From NCBI GenBank assembly GCA_002298785.1, contig DBMR01000052.1, forward strand, positions 16,652 through 80,651: 64,000 bases of DNA. The letters run 5' to 3'. A model generated the notes under the pieces. That model saw only the letters and a list, made by a program, of their open reading frames with translations. It was not told where the DNA came from and made no database searches. Shown here piece after piece: positions 53,231-61,763 of this stretch. The position numbers and the translations under genes are program-made. Within the stretch, counting starts at the first letter, position 1. Every line of letters starts with the position of its first letter. The DNA is from Verrucomicrobia subdivision 3 bacterium UBA693 (GTDB lineage: Bacteria; Verrucomicrobiota; Verrucomicrobiia; Limisphaerales; UBA8199).

Positions 53231-54526
53231 CTACCGCTTCGAAAGATCCAGTTCAACTTGTACCTCACAATCCTGCTCCAGCCGCATCCAACCGATCACC
53301 TGCTGCTCGCCGGCGTTGAGCCGCCAATCCAGTAGCGGGCAACGCCAGGTAAGCTGAGTTTGAGACTCCTCCGAGACCACAAAGCCGTAGAGACCGTCAG
53401 ATCCAATCAGACGCGCGCCATTCCAACGCGCAGTGATTTTGGGCCGTGAGGAAAGGTCGAGTTCCCCGTCATTGACCAGGCAAATTTCTCCCAGCCCGGG
53501 CTCGACTCGGCGCCAAACCGCCCGCGCGCGTTCACGGAGCGGTTGGCCTGTTACCATCGCGCCAAGTGTCCGCCAGCGCCAGTTTAAAATGTCATCTTCG
53601 ATCGGCAACCGGTACCAGATGATACCGCGCAGATTTGCGGGGCGATTGGTCGACCAGGCGGAAAGCAATCCTGCCATCGCCACAGGATCCGATCGCACCT
53701 CGCGTCGAATGGTGGAGGGCGGCCAATCAGCCCGCCCACGTTCCGCGCTCAACCCAATGAACTCGCCCCTGGGATTGAAGCCCAGCACGTAGCCGTAGGT
53801 TGGCAAGGCTACTTGGAACGGCACCCCGACACGGGCGGCCTGAGCGACGGCGATGCGAGCGGCTGCCGGATCACATAATTGAAAAGGTGTATCCGGTCCT
53901 CGCGGACGTTCGAGCGAATGCACCTGGAGGACGAAACCCGAACCGACACCGGCCAATCGCGCAAATTCCGGGTGCTTGAGCCAGCTTGGCAGCGCCGTGA
54001 AGACCACCGGCACCGGCGCCACGCGATTTTTAATCTCCCTCAACCACATCGCGTAACCATCGAGCTTGGTTTCGGCACAATCAAAATCGATCTGCAGCTC
54101 GGATGGGGTAACTCCGGCATTGCGTGCCTCTTTAAGAATTTCCTGGGCGAGCGTGGTGAGCCGGGTGGTGACGGAATTGCTGGTCGCATATGGCCCCGGA
54201 TAGGCATTGATGCGCAGGGCCAAACTGACCCTGAAACCGGGTTGGCGCAGGCAATCAAAGTCCAAACGCACGCGGCTCACGGTCGGGCGGCCATTGGGAA
54301 AGGACACTTCGGCTGCGAGGGCGCAAAGGGAATGGAAATTGGACTCATGCTGGAAAACGGCCGATTGCACCGCGGGTGTCCAAGCCCGTTGCCAAACATA
54401 GGCGGAGTGCTGCAATGGTTCCGATCCCGCCGCCCGGGCGGGGCTGGGATCGGCCCCAAAAGCCACCCCACTCAGCATCAGCATGGCGATGCCGGTCCGG
54501 AGCAAAGGCCAGGATTTTCGGGTCAT
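53231..54526 (-). CDS. DUF3142 domain-containing protein
   Basis: 431 residues with a signal peptide (MTRKSWPLLRTGIAMLMLSGVAFGADP). The pattern HSAYVWQRAWTPAVQSAV, SELQIDFDCAETKLDGYAMWLREIKNR and VPVVFTALPSWLKHPEFARL fits DUF3142, a glycoside-hydrolase-like (TIM barrel) domain of unknown activity. Further blocks are VLQVHSLERP, VALPTYGYVLGFN and RGIIWYRLPIEDDILNW. It heads an operon with a lipoprotein and a 605-residue helical protein and is divergent from bamD by 115 bases. Confidence 0.78.
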   Translation of the reverse strand: MTRKSWPLLRTGIAMLMLSGVAFGADPSPARAAGSEPLQHSAYVWQRAWTPAVQSAVFQHESNFHSLCALAAEVSFPNGRPTVSRVRLDFDCLRQPGFRVSLALRINAYPGPYATSNSVTTRLTTLAQEILKEARNAGVTPSELQIDFDCAETKLDGYAMWLREIKNRVAPVPVVFTALPSWLKHPEFARLAGVGSGFVLQVHSLERPRGPDTPFQLCDPAAARIAVAQAARVGVPFQVALPTYGYVLGFNPRGEFIGLSAERGRADWPPSTIRREVRSDPVAMAGLLSAWSTNRPANLRGIIWYRLPIEDDILNWRWRTLGAMVTGQPLRERARAVWRRVEPGLGEICLVNDGELDLSSRPKITARWNGARLIGSDGLYGFVVSEESQTQLTWRCPLLDWRLNAGEQQVIGWMRLEQDCEVQVELDLSKR

Positions 54527-54641
54527 GTTTTGGCCCGGGCAGTATGCGCGCGAGGGCCCGGTTCAAACACCAAAATCTTTCCCAACGGGGTGGGTGGCAT
54601 TCGGTTTGACTTGGCTGGGAGCGGTGGCTACCGTCCCCCGC

Positions 54642-55748
54642 ATGAAGTGCCGGCCGAGCCTGTTGCTCCTAGTAATATTTTGCTTGTTGGCGTTGCCTAT
54701 GACGGCGCCGGCGCCGTTAATCTATACCCCTGGAGAAGGCTGGACCTACGAGCCGGTGGGCGGTGACACCAAATGGCGGCAGACGCGCGCCAAGGACCAG
54801 ATGGAAGTGGCCCAGGCTGCGTTTGATAAGAAGGTCTACGGGATGGCGCTCAAGGCTGCGCGCCGGGTGGTGAAAGTGTGGCCGCTTTCCGATTACGCTG
54901 GTCAGGCGCAATATCTCGTGGCCCGGTGTTACGAAGCCAAAGGCAACGACGAGAAGGCGTTCAAGGAATACCAAAAGGTGTTGGAAAAGTACCCCAAGAT
55001 CGCCACTTACCAGGAAATCCTCGGACGCCAGTACAATATCGCGAACAAATACCTGGCCGGAAAATGGTTCCGTCTGTGGGGCGTGGTGCCGGTTTTCCCC
55101 TCGATGGATCGCACCGCCGAGATGTACGAGAAGATCGTGCGCAGCGGGCCTTACAGCGACATTGCGCCTGAAGCCCAGATGAAGATTGGCGCCGCTCGCG
55201 AAAAGCAGTCGAACTTCCCGATGGCGGTCAAAGCCTACGAAACCGCAGCCGACCGCTACAACGACAAGCCCAAAGTGGCTGCGGACGCGCTGTTTCGCGC
55301 GGGCATGGCGCACCGGCGGCAGGCGCAGACGGCTGATTATGATCAAAGCGCAGCGGGTCGCGCGATCGCGGCGTTTACAGACTTCATGACGATCTTTCCC
55401 AATGATCCGCGGGTTGCGGAAGTGCAGAAGATCATCACCGCGCTGCGCAGCGAGCAAGCCCGCGGCAGTTACAACATCGCGCTGTTTTACGAGAAGAAGA
55501 AGAAGTGGCGCGGCGCCATGGTCTACTATAATGAAGTGCAGCTCCAGGATCCGACCTCCGCCATTGCCGCGACGGCCAAGCAGCGGATTGATTACTTGAG
55601 AGAGAAGATCACCGCCGCCCCGATCCCGCCCGCGGTCACTCCGTCAACCTCGACGGGCACCAACGCGCCGGCCATCCCAGCTACTCCGGCCACTCCGGCC
55701 ACTCCGGCTACTCCGGCGCCGGCTTCGCCCACCGAACCGAAAAAGTAA
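54642..55748 (+). CDS. bamD: BamD-like outer-membrane assembly TPR lipoprotein
   Basis: The ATG at 54642 (MKCRPSLLLLVIFCLLALPMTAPAP) gives 368 residues; upstream in-frame codons read unlike a signal. There is no strong lipobox Cys in the usual place, so secretion by signal peptidase I is possible. Tetratricopeptide pairs cover about 50-300 (AAFDKKVYGMALKAARRVVKVWPLSDYAGQAQYLVARCYEAKGNDEKAFKEYQKVLEKYPK, AADRYNDKPKVAADALFRAGMAHRRQAQ). The Pro/Thr tail is a repeat (55683-55718). The lptE gene begins eight bases later. BamD helps insert barrels into the outer membrane. Confidence 0.85.
   Translation: MKCRPSLLLLVIFCLLALPMTAPAPLIYTPGEGWTYEPVGGDTKWRQTRAKDQMEVAQAAFDKKVYGMALKAARRVVKVWPLSDYAGQAQYLVARCYEAKGNDEKAFKEYQKVLEKYPKIATYQEILGRQYNIANKYLAGKWFRLWGVVPVFPSMDRTAEMYEKIVRSGPYSDIAPEAQMKIGAAREKQSNFPMAVKAYETAADRYNDKPKVAADALFRAGMAHRRQAQTADYDQSAAGRAIAAFTDFMTIFPNDPRVAEVQKIITALRSEQARGSYNIALFYEKKKKWRGAMVYYNEVQLQDPTSAIAATAKQRIDYLREKITAAPIPPAVTPSTSTGTNAPAIPATPATPATPATPAPASPTEPKK
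55683..55718 (+). repeat. Nine-base tandem repeat in bamD tail
   Basis: Four near-perfect copies of ACTCCGGCY at 55683, 55692, 55701 and 55710 encode Thr-Pro-Ala repeats. In-frame changes in copy number would alter only the disordered tail. Confidence 0.8.
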
Positions 55749-55756
55749 CGCGTTCC

Positions 55757-56269
55757 ATGAAAACCTTTCGCGTATTAAGCCTGGTGCTGTGCCTGGCGCT
55801 GCTCGGCGGGTGCGCCGGCTACCAACTCGGCCCCACCAACGGCATGGCCGCCCGTGAGAATTCGGTGCAGGTGATCCCGTTTGTGAACCAGACGCTGGAA
55901 CCGCGGTTGACGGACGCCGTCACCCAGCAACTTCGGAAGCAGGTGCAGAAAGATGGCACCTTTCGGCTCGCGACCCATGACGACGGGGATATCGTAGTTA
56001 GCGGGGTGCTCGTGAAATACGAGCGACACGAGCTGAGTTTTTCCAAGCAGGACATGGTGACGGTTCAAGACTATCGCGTGAGTTTGACGGCTAAGGTTAC
56101 CGCCAAAGAGAAGTCCACCGGCAAGCTCCTGCTCGACCAACCGGTCACGGGCTACACCTTGATAAGGGTGGGCTCCGACATGGTCAGCAGCGAACGCCAG
56201 GCCCTGCCGCTCCTGGCCGAAAACCTCGCCCAATCCATCGCCGCCTTACTGGCCGATGGCAGTTGGTAG
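55757..56269 (+). CDS. lptE: LptE-like LPS-assembly lipoprotein
   Basis: 170 residues. Lipoprotein signal MKTFRVLSLVLCLALLGGC with Cys 19. GCAGYQLGPTNGMAARENSVQVIPFVNQTLEPRLTDAVTQQLRKQVQKDG is the LptE family opening, followed by FRLATHDDGDIVVSGVLVKYERHELSFSKQDM and a C-terminal helix SSERQALPLLAENLAQSIAALL. LptE plugs LptD and helps place LPS in the outer leaflet. It lies between bamD and a small periplasmic protein in one operon. Confidence 0.9.
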   Translation: MKTFRVLSLVLCLALLGGCAGYQLGPTNGMAARENSVQVIPFVNQTLEPRLTDAVTQQLRKQVQKDGTFRLATHDDGDIVVSGVLVKYERHELSFSKQDMVTVQDYRVSLTAKVTAKEKSTGKLLLDQPVTGYTLIRVGSDMVSSERQALPLLAENLAQSIAALLADGSW

Positions 56270-56288
56270 CCGGGGCTGGGAACCCATT

Positions 56289-56726
56289 ATGAAACAGCTG
56301 TTCTCTGTCGTCGTGCTTTGTGCGCTTTGCTGGGCGGGTCCGGCGTTCGCAGACACCAACCTCCCGGTCACCGCCAGCTCCAAGACGAACGCCGCTCCGA
56401 AGACCCATTCGGTCGCCGTTCCCCAAACCAAAGCAAAGCCCGCGGCGTCGGCGCCGGCCGCGAAGGGCGCTGGTTACCCGTTCCGTGGCAAACTGGCGGC
56501 GGTGAACGTCGCCGGAGGCACCGTCACCATCGGCAAAAGCACCTATTACATTTCGGCGGAAACCAAGCTGTATAAGGACGGCGTCCTGTCGCGGTTGGCG
56601 GATTTCAAGTCGGGCGAAAGTGTAGTGGGTTACGCACGGCGTGGGGCTGATGGCCGGGCCAATGCTTCGAGCATGCGGGTTGGGGCGAAACCGGCCCCGA
56701 GCGAACCGCCGAAGCCGAAGAAATAA
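56289..56726 (+). CDS. Periplasmic protein with DUF5666-like domain
   Basis: 145 residues. Signal peptide MKQLFSVVVLCALCWAGPAFA, a Lys/Ala/Pro-rich linker (about 25-66), then YPFRGKLAAVNVAGGTVTIGKSTYYISAETKLYKDGVLSRLADFKSGESVVGYARRGADGRANASSMRV, an OB-like beta pattern as in DUF5666. The end is Pro/Lys-rich. It begins 19 bases after lptE, so it is third in the bamD/lptE operon. Function unknown. Confidence 0.75.
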   Translation: MKQLFSVVVLCALCWAGPAFADTNLPVTASSKTNAAPKTHSVAVPQTKAKPAASAPAAKGAGYPFRGKLAAVNVAGGTVTIGKSTYYISAETKLYKDGVLSRLADFKSGESVVGYARRGADGRANASSMRVGAKPAPSEPPKPKK

Positions 56727-56778
56727 AGACCAACCGCGCGATTTCGAGTGATCGGCGGGGCGGATTACACTCCTGCGC

Positions 56779-57783
56779 TCAAGCGCGGCGCCACCAACTG
56801 GTCTTGCCCTTGGGAGATTTGGTGGCGATGGCACCAGTGCTTTGCGCAATCAGCAATTGGCTGCGCGCCATTTCCAGCGACACGCGAAATTCGTCGTAGC
56901 TCAGAAAGCGATCCGCCGGGCTTTTGGCCAGCACCTTTACCAACGCGTCGCTGGTGGGGGCGGTGATTTCCGGGAGCACGGCATTGGGAGGAGTCAAAGC
57001 CGTATGGACATGCGCCGCCACCAATTCTTCCACCGTTGGGGCCTCGAACGGAACATGGCCGGTCAAAGCATGATACAGGGTGCAGCCCAGGCTGTACATG
57101 TCCGAGAGGAACGTCTCCGGTTCCCGTTTGATTTTCTCGGGGGCGACATAGTAGGGAGTGCCTTCGGTGACGGATGACGATTCATGCTCGACCTCCGTGC
57201 TGCGGGCCAGGCCGAAGTCCACGAGCTTGGGTTCGTCGTCCGCGTTGAAGAGAATGTTGCCGGGTTTGATGTCGCGATGCAGCAGGCTGTGGCGCAGGGC
57301 CAGGTCGAGGGCGGAGGCGATTTTGATGCCCACATCCAGCACCTTGAGTTCAGGCAGGCGCTGGTTTTGTTCGATGCGATTGTCCAGGCTGCCCCGGTCC
57401 GCCAGTTCCATCACCAAATACCGCTGGCCTTCAAATTCATCGAAGGCGTAAATGTGAATGATATTCGTATGGTTCAAGGAAGCGCAGGCGCGGGCTTCCT
57501 TGTAGAAACTTTCCAGGGCCACCGAGTCGTTTTCCAACTCTTTGCGCATGAGTTTGATCGCAACCAGCCGTTGCAACACGGTGTCCCACGCGCGATAGAC
57601 TTTCCCGTGGCCGCCGGACGCGATCTTGCTCCGCAGCTCGAATTGGCGGATCCGCATGGGCATCATGATCGGATGACCGCATTTGCTGCATGGAACCGTC
57701 GAGAGCGGCGGGAGGTCGCCAGGAATAAACGCCCGGCTCTCGCACCCGCTGCAAGTAACCATCTTTAGAGTGGTGTCGCTCAT
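56779..57783 (-). CDS. Serine/threonine protein kinase with N-terminal zinc ribbon
   Basis: 334 residues. Cysteines 11, 14, 32 and 35 (CSGC, CSKC) form a zinc ribbon. The kinase domain follows: glycine loop IASGGHGKVYRAWD, VAIKLM with the ATP Lys, a Glu in FYKEARACASLNHTN, catalytic LLHRDIKPGN, metal-binding VDFGLARS, TPYYVAPE and DMYSLGCTLYHALTGHVPF. It ends soon after the domain (no membrane helix), so it is cytoplasmic. Its substrates are unknown; the 785-residue protein upstream on the same strand is 169 bases away. Confidence 0.93.
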   Translation of the reverse strand: MSDTTLKMVTCSGCESRAFIPGDLPPLSTVPCSKCGHPIMMPMRIRQFELRSKIASGGHGKVYRAWDTVLQRLVAIKLMRKELENDSVALESFYKEARACASLNHTNIIHIYAFDEFEGQRYLVMELADRGSLDNRIEQNQRLPELKVLDVGIKIASALDLALRHSLLHRDIKPGNILFNADDEPKLVDFGLARSTEVEHESSSVTEGTPYYVAPEKIKREPETFLSDMYSLGCTLYHALTGHVPFEAPTVEELVAAHVHTALTPPNAVLPEITAPTSDALVKVLAKSPADRFLSYDEFRVSLEMARSQLLIAQSTGAIATKSPKGKTSWWRRA

Positions 57784-57952
57784 GCCTTTGGCACTTTACC
57801 ATCCCTGCCATCCGCGACAAGGGCCTTTCTGGCAATCTTGTGCGGGGTTATGCCGACAGCGAACATGCCTTGCCTGGTTCAAGCGTCAGCGTTTGAGGTT
57901 GGGGAGGTCCGCGTAAACCTGGAGAGCGGTCGCGGTAAGGAGGCGGGGCGAC

Positions 57953-60310
57953 TTACTCCGTGCTCATCAGGTGCAGGAGCGAGTAGCGGATGGTCAGTGC
58001 GAGCACATCGTTGACGACATCCAGGGTGACGAGCTTGCGCACGTGTCCCCAGACTTCGGTTTCGTACGCGGTGCCGATGTGCAGGAGCAGCGAATCGAGC
58101 ATTTCCCGGGTGTCCTCGCGGGCGAGCAGGCGTTCGAACGCGCGTTGGATGGCGGGTAGGGACACGTGGGCCACGTTGGTGTGGGACAGCGTCGCTTCGT
58201 AGGCCAGTTGCAGCAGCGCGCGAATTTCCTGCGAGGTAAGGTCGCGGGAAGCGGGAGCGCTCCGTGTGGTGGCGCGGGGCGACAGCAGCAGTTGCAAGGC
58301 GCGGAAACGGATCCTTTGCGCCGGCGGGTCAAGCCAGGGATCAGCGCGCAGGCAGAGCAGGACCGCCCGGGCGGGATCGGTGGTGTCTTTGAGCCGGGCT
58401 TCGAGCGGCGTTCCGGCCACCCGTTCGTCCTCCCACCAACCCGGGATCTCGTCCACCTGGCGATGGGATTCCCGGGCCATGCGCAGATCGAAATCGCGAA
58501 CGAGGCGTAGTTCCTTTTGCAGGTAGCTATAGGTGAGCGGGGTCAGTGCCGCTTTGCGCAAACGCAATGGCAAGGGCACCAGGTCGGGCAAATCCAGACG
58601 CACGTCCATTTGGCCGTTGTGATGTTCCAGTGCGGTGCGCAGGCACAAATCCCAGCAACCTTCGATCCGCGGCAAGCTCTCGTGCAGATTCATCCCCGCC
58701 AGGAGGGAGACCGCCGCGGTGTGGGAGATTTCGCGGTTGAGCAGCGGGGTGAGGCCGTGCCGGCGGGAGAGCGCGTAGAGGAATTCGTACGATCCGGGCT
58801 CGCCCGGCGAGAACCGGGACTGATGCCATTCGGCAAATTGCTCCAGGCTGCATTGCCAGGTGACCTGGTGTTCCTGTTCGCAGATACTGCCGAGCCCTTC
58901 CTCGTAAAGCGCGTAGGCGTAGGCGCTGCGGAGCAGGGCCCGGCCGCGCGGTCCTTTCCATTTCCCAAACTCCTGCTCGAGCTCCCATGGTTTAAGCTGC
59001 GCGCAACCCCAGCCGAAGTACTGCGGGGCGACCCGATGCAAGGCCGTATAGGCGGAGATGCCAAACCGCGACAGGATTTGCGGGGAAATGTCGTCGAAAT
59101 ATCGGGCCCAGCGACGGAACGACCTGGCGTTCTCGTAGTCCAGTCCGCCGCCGTCGGTGAAGAGGCGCGGTTCCGTCGCCCGCACGCGATCCATCACGGT
59201 CGCTGCGACCTGGTCCAGCCCGTCCCAGATGGCCTGGTGATCGTCATGGCAGATGCGCTGCGGCAGGGCGGAGACTTTTCCGAGGACTTCCTCCGGCAGG
59301 TTCCCGCGTCCGATCTGGTCCAGGCACCGGCCCAGCACCGCGCGCCAGTCGAACAGGCCGCTTTCCCGCATCAGGGAAGGCGCCGCGCGGACTCCGAGGC
59401 TCAGGAACGCGTCTTCCCAATCGGTGCGGCCGAAGGCGCCAATGTTCCACTCTGGCAGGCCCCGGGGAAACGATACCAGGCGCAAGCCATATTTGATCTG
59501 CCACAGCGCGGCGAAGATGAGCAAGTCGGCGGCGCGCTCATCGCTGAGTTCCTGGCGCAAGGTCAGTTTCCAGGGGCGCACCGGGGGGTCGTCGCCGCGG
59601 GTAATTCCCGGGAAACAAAACTCCGCCACCGCGCTGGGCCGCACCAGGCGGAAACCCACGCCCCGGAGCAAGTGCCGCATATCCGCCCGTTCCAGGTCCG
59701 CGCAGGTGCGCAGGTGGAAGCGTTCGAGCAACAGAAATCTCAAGTAAGTCGGGGCGCGCCGTTCAAAAACCAGTTGTTCACGCGGCGAAAGGGAGGCGAT
59801 GGCGGCCGGGGGCGATAAATGGGGCAGGGGACAGAGCAGGGCCTTGGGGTAGGAGGCCAGGAAGCCGTCAGAACCCGGACGGACCGTGTGCCAGGCGGTG
59901 AGCACCAGCAGGGTGTCATAATCGTGCGCCCGTTCCACTTCGGGGAGTCCCGCCAGGGCGGCGGCCAATCGAAAGACCCGCTCGAAATGCGGGCATTCCT
60001 GGGCTTCGGCGGCGTTGAACGCCCCCCGGTTTGCCCGGTATTGCGCCTCCGCGGTGGGGTAAAGGCTGGAAATCACCCGGGCCTTCTCCAACAGCAACGC
60101 GTCGAAGTTCGGCAATTCTATCGCCTCCCGGGCCGCTTCGGGGTCGGCCGCAATTCGGAAAGGCCAAGGCCAGCCGTATTGCCCGGACGGATGGGGCGCG
60201 ACCTCCAGGGCATGAGCCAGGCGGGTAGGCATCGGGGGCGCGGGAACTTCCCGCACCGGGGCCTCAGCTTCCGCCACAGAACTGAATTCATCTGGCCAAT
60301 GTGGTTGCAT
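57953..60310 (-). CDS. 785-residue protein of unknown function
   Basis: A long, well-supported frame of normal composition (MQPHWPDEFSSVAEAEAPVREVPAPP start). There is no signal peptide and no membrane segment. Most of it is helical with many Leu, Arg and Trp: FERVFRLAAALAGLPEVERAHDYDTLLVLTAWHTVRPG, RWARYFDDISPQILSRFGISAYTALHRVAPQYFGWG, and a C-terminal LLQLAYEATLSHTNVAHVSLPAIQRAFERLLAREDTREMLDSLLLHIGTAYETEVWGHVRKLV. No catalytic motif is recognised. It may be a scaffold or regulatory partner of the kinase downstream, which is inference from position only. Confidence 0.85.
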   Translation of the reverse strand: MQPHWPDEFSSVAEAEAPVREVPAPPMPTRLAHALEVAPHPSGQYGWPWPFRIAADPEAAREAIELPNFDALLLEKARVISSLYPTAEAQYRANRGAFNAAEAQECPHFERVFRLAAALAGLPEVERAHDYDTLLVLTAWHTVRPGSDGFLASYPKALLCPLPHLSPPAAIASLSPREQLVFERRAPTYLRFLLLERFHLRTCADLERADMRHLLRGVGFRLVRPSAVAEFCFPGITRGDDPPVRPWKLTLRQELSDERAADLLIFAALWQIKYGLRLVSFPRGLPEWNIGAFGRTDWEDAFLSLGVRAAPSLMRESGLFDWRAVLGRCLDQIGRGNLPEEVLGKVSALPQRICHDDHQAIWDGLDQVAATVMDRVRATEPRLFTDGGGLDYENARSFRRWARYFDDISPQILSRFGISAYTALHRVAPQYFGWGCAQLKPWELEQEFGKWKGPRGRALLRSAYAYALYEEGLGSICEQEHQVTWQCSLEQFAEWHQSRFSPGEPGSYEFLYALSRRHGLTPLLNREISHTAAVSLLAGMNLHESLPRIEGCWDLCLRTALEHHNGQMDVRLDLPDLVPLPLRLRKAALTPLTYSYLQKELRLVRDFDLRMARESHRQVDEIPGWWEDERVAGTPLEARLKDTTDPARAVLLCLRADPWLDPPAQRIRFRALQLLLSPRATTRSAPASRDLTSQEIRALLQLAYEATLSHTNVAHVSLPAIQRAFERLLAREDTREMLDSLLLHIGTAYETEVWGHVRKLVTLDVVNDVLALTIRYSLLHLMSTE

Positions 60311-60611
60311 CTGTAAAGCCCGGCTGGCGGACTTAAACCAAGGCGATTATTACATACTCTACCATGAAATGTCACTGCTTCATAACGGTTAGACGGGGAA
60401 CGGCAATTTATGCCCGTGAATAATAGGCCTGGCCGTCAGGCGCGTGACGTAGCAGCCCTGCTCCTTAATCCCAAATGGCTTTTGCCAAATGCCAATTGAC
60501 TGACAGCCGGTATCGGCTCAAACTTGATCCGTGAAGACGAAGGGAAGTCCATTTCAAATCCTTGGCCCAATAACTTTTTCCCAACAGCACTGTTAGGGCC
60601 ACGTCCACGTT
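60311..60611. other. Boundary region before the cassette-like array
   Basis: No gene. It contains GGTTAGAC (60387-60394; the core GTTAGAC fully matches the GTTRRRY integron core) and the first copy of the 162-base repeat (60435-60596), and ends with the array's first cassette boundary GTTAGGGC at 60592-60599. Sequence to the left belongs to the promoter of the 785-residue protein. Confidence 0.5.
60435..60596 (+). repeat. 162-base direct repeat, copy A
   Basis: Aligns without gaps to 63521-63682 with 24 differences, about 85% identical by my hand count. Both copies share GTCAGGCGCG at the start, AGCCCTGCTCCTTAATCC, GCCGGTATCGGC (a small hairpin), CAAACTTGATCCGTGAAGAC and end exactly at CTGTTAG. 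Both stand immediately before a short ORF. In copy A the shared part ends at the GTTAG of cassette core GTTAGGGC. The repeat may be the 3' part of an attachment site or a leader. Confidence 0.85.
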
Positions 60612-60959
60612 ATGAACTCATTGATTATAGCCAGCACTCTCGTTGGCATTTTGATTCTGACATCGGCCGTTGCGACATCTCTCCTGTGCCTTTATCGCGC
60701 CAGACACAAGAAGCGAATTGCGTATACCACGACGCTTGCTTTTCCCTTCATTGCGACATGTTCAGTCATGCTTTGCACTGCGCTTTGCATTGACGGGCTG
60801 AGTGTTTTTACTCGTGACTACTGGATGGGTTATAGAGCTGGTCCAGAAATAGTATTTACCATATACGGACTTATCTTCGCTCTGTGTTTCTTGCCAGCAT
60901 TCGGTGTGGCGGTGTATTACAAGTGGGGTAGCAAGAGAGATGAAAAAGGCCTGCCCTAA
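60612..60959 (+). CDS. Small multi-pass membrane protein in cassette 1
   Basis: 115 residues, three hydrophobic segments (about 3-26, 39-62, 82-104), basic ends, no recognised family. Lower GC than the chromosome to its left. The stop TAA (60957-60959) lies inside the core GCCCTAAC (60953-60960) of the attC-like site, as cassette ORFs often overlap their site. The other end of the unit is GTTAGGGC at 60592-60599, the exact reverse complement. It looks like a gene cassette. Confidence 0.7.
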   Translation: MNSLIIASTLVGILILTSAVATSLLCLYRARHKKRIAYTTTLAFPFIATCSVMLCTALCIDGLSVFTRDYWMGYRAGPEIVFTIYGLIFALCFLPAFGVAVYYKWGSKRDEKGLP

Positions 60960-61046
60960 CAAGCGTGATCGAGGCGATGGCGGGATTCCGCCCCAGTTCC
61001 ATGCCTCGCGCTCTTGGCCCGCCAGGCCTCATCACGGACGTTGATA
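60953..61046 (+). repeat. attC-like recombination site
   Basis: 94 bases forming an imperfect hairpin. Outer AAC (60958-60960) pairs with GTT (61040-61042). Then GTGAT (60965-60969) pairs with ATCAC (61031-61035), GAGGC (60971-60975) with GCCTC (61026-61030), and TGGCGGG (60978-60984) with CCCGCCA (61018-61024), leaving one bulged C at 60970 and a 33-base loop. Core boxes bounding an imperfect inverted repeat with an extrahelical base are hallmarks of integron attC. The outer right core, GTTGATA, departs from GTTRRRY. Confidence 0.6.
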
Positions 61047-61059
61047 TGGCTGCTCGACT

Positions 61060-61761
61060 ATGTATCGCTATTCACCACCAAAATCGAACGTCTGGGGACA
61101 CTCGCTCGGAAAGATGCAACCGGCGCGGCAGCGGGATTTGTTTGCCGAATTTCTCAAGAGAGCAGTTGCTGAGCACTCCTTTACCGGGGGCAGCCTGCAA
61201 TTCTTTATCGGAGACGCCCCCGCCTTCCTACCTTTGGAAGCACAAGGGCAATGGGGACACGTGACCAACGAGGACGTTCGGCATTTCGAGCAGCTTCTGG
61301 GGACATGTGCGCGCGAGGGCGCTTTTTATTCGCTGACATCTCCACAGTGCGAGGTGGCTTTGACTGAGCTTATTCAGCGTAGCGCCCTGCTCCCCGGCTC
61401 GATACTTTTGCAGGGTGTTGATATTTCCAAGTGGCTGATTGAAGGACAACCGGTGGCTACGCAGTCACGGCTCATGTTGTATTACGGCATGAAGCCGTGC
61501 CTCTCAACCTTCCTTCAATTCGAGACGACCAACCAGTTCGAGTTCATCAAGCGCGCCTTGGCAGATCTGGATTTTTGCAGGCTCAATGAGAAACACCTGA
61601 AGCCCATGAAGCGGGGGGCCAAGAAAAAAGACTGGAGGAGATTGATGCTTCCGCAGCCTAACGAGGTCAGTGGAGCGAAAGTGGGCGGGCGGCGCGGGTT
61701 CCGCTGCTCAGCGTCGTGGGCTGCCCGCATCGCTCAGTTCTATCATTGGGCGGCGGAGTAG
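61060..61761 (+). CDS. Hypothetical protein running into the next repeat
   Basis: 233 residues from ATG 61060 (MYRYSPPKSNVWGHSLGKMQ). Apparently soluble, with FAEFLKRAVAEHSFTGGSLQFFIGDAP and FEQLLGTCAREGAFYSL; no family recognised. The last 34 residues (PNEVSGAKVGG...AARIAQFYHWAAE) are translated from the attC-like site at 61656-61744, so the native protein may have ended near 61650 and lost its stop when cassettes were joined. GC is modest. Orientation matches the other array ORFs. Confidence 0.6.
   Translation: MYRYSPPKSNVWGHSLGKMQPARQRDLFAEFLKRAVAEHSFTGGSLQFFIGDAPAFLPLEAQGQWGHVTNEDVRHFEQLLGTCAREGAFYSLTSPQCEVALTELIQRSALLPGSILLQGVDISKWLIEGQPVATQSRLMLYYGMKPCLSTFLQFETTNQFEFIKRALADLDFCRLNEKHLKPMKRGAKKKDWRRLMLPQPNEVSGAKVGGRRGFRCSASWAARIAQFYHWAAE
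61656..61744 (+). repeat. attC-like inverted repeat, second type
   Basis: Begins GCCTAACGAGGTCA, a full match to RYYYAAC, and ends GTTCTATC. GAGCGA (61673-61678) pairs with TCGCTC (61730-61735) and GCGGGC (61685-61690) with GCCCGC (61723-61728), around a GC-rich loop. It shares both ends with 62704-62789. The right end, GTTCTAT, is not a GTTRRRY core, so it may be decayed or another class of repeat. Confidence 0.5.
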
Positions 61762-61763
61762 CT

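Noticed and set aside
58517..59818. 433-residue + strand frame opposite the 785-residue gene
   Set aside because: Composition is Gln/Ala/Arg-rich without motifs; the minus frame is longer and has protein-like composition.
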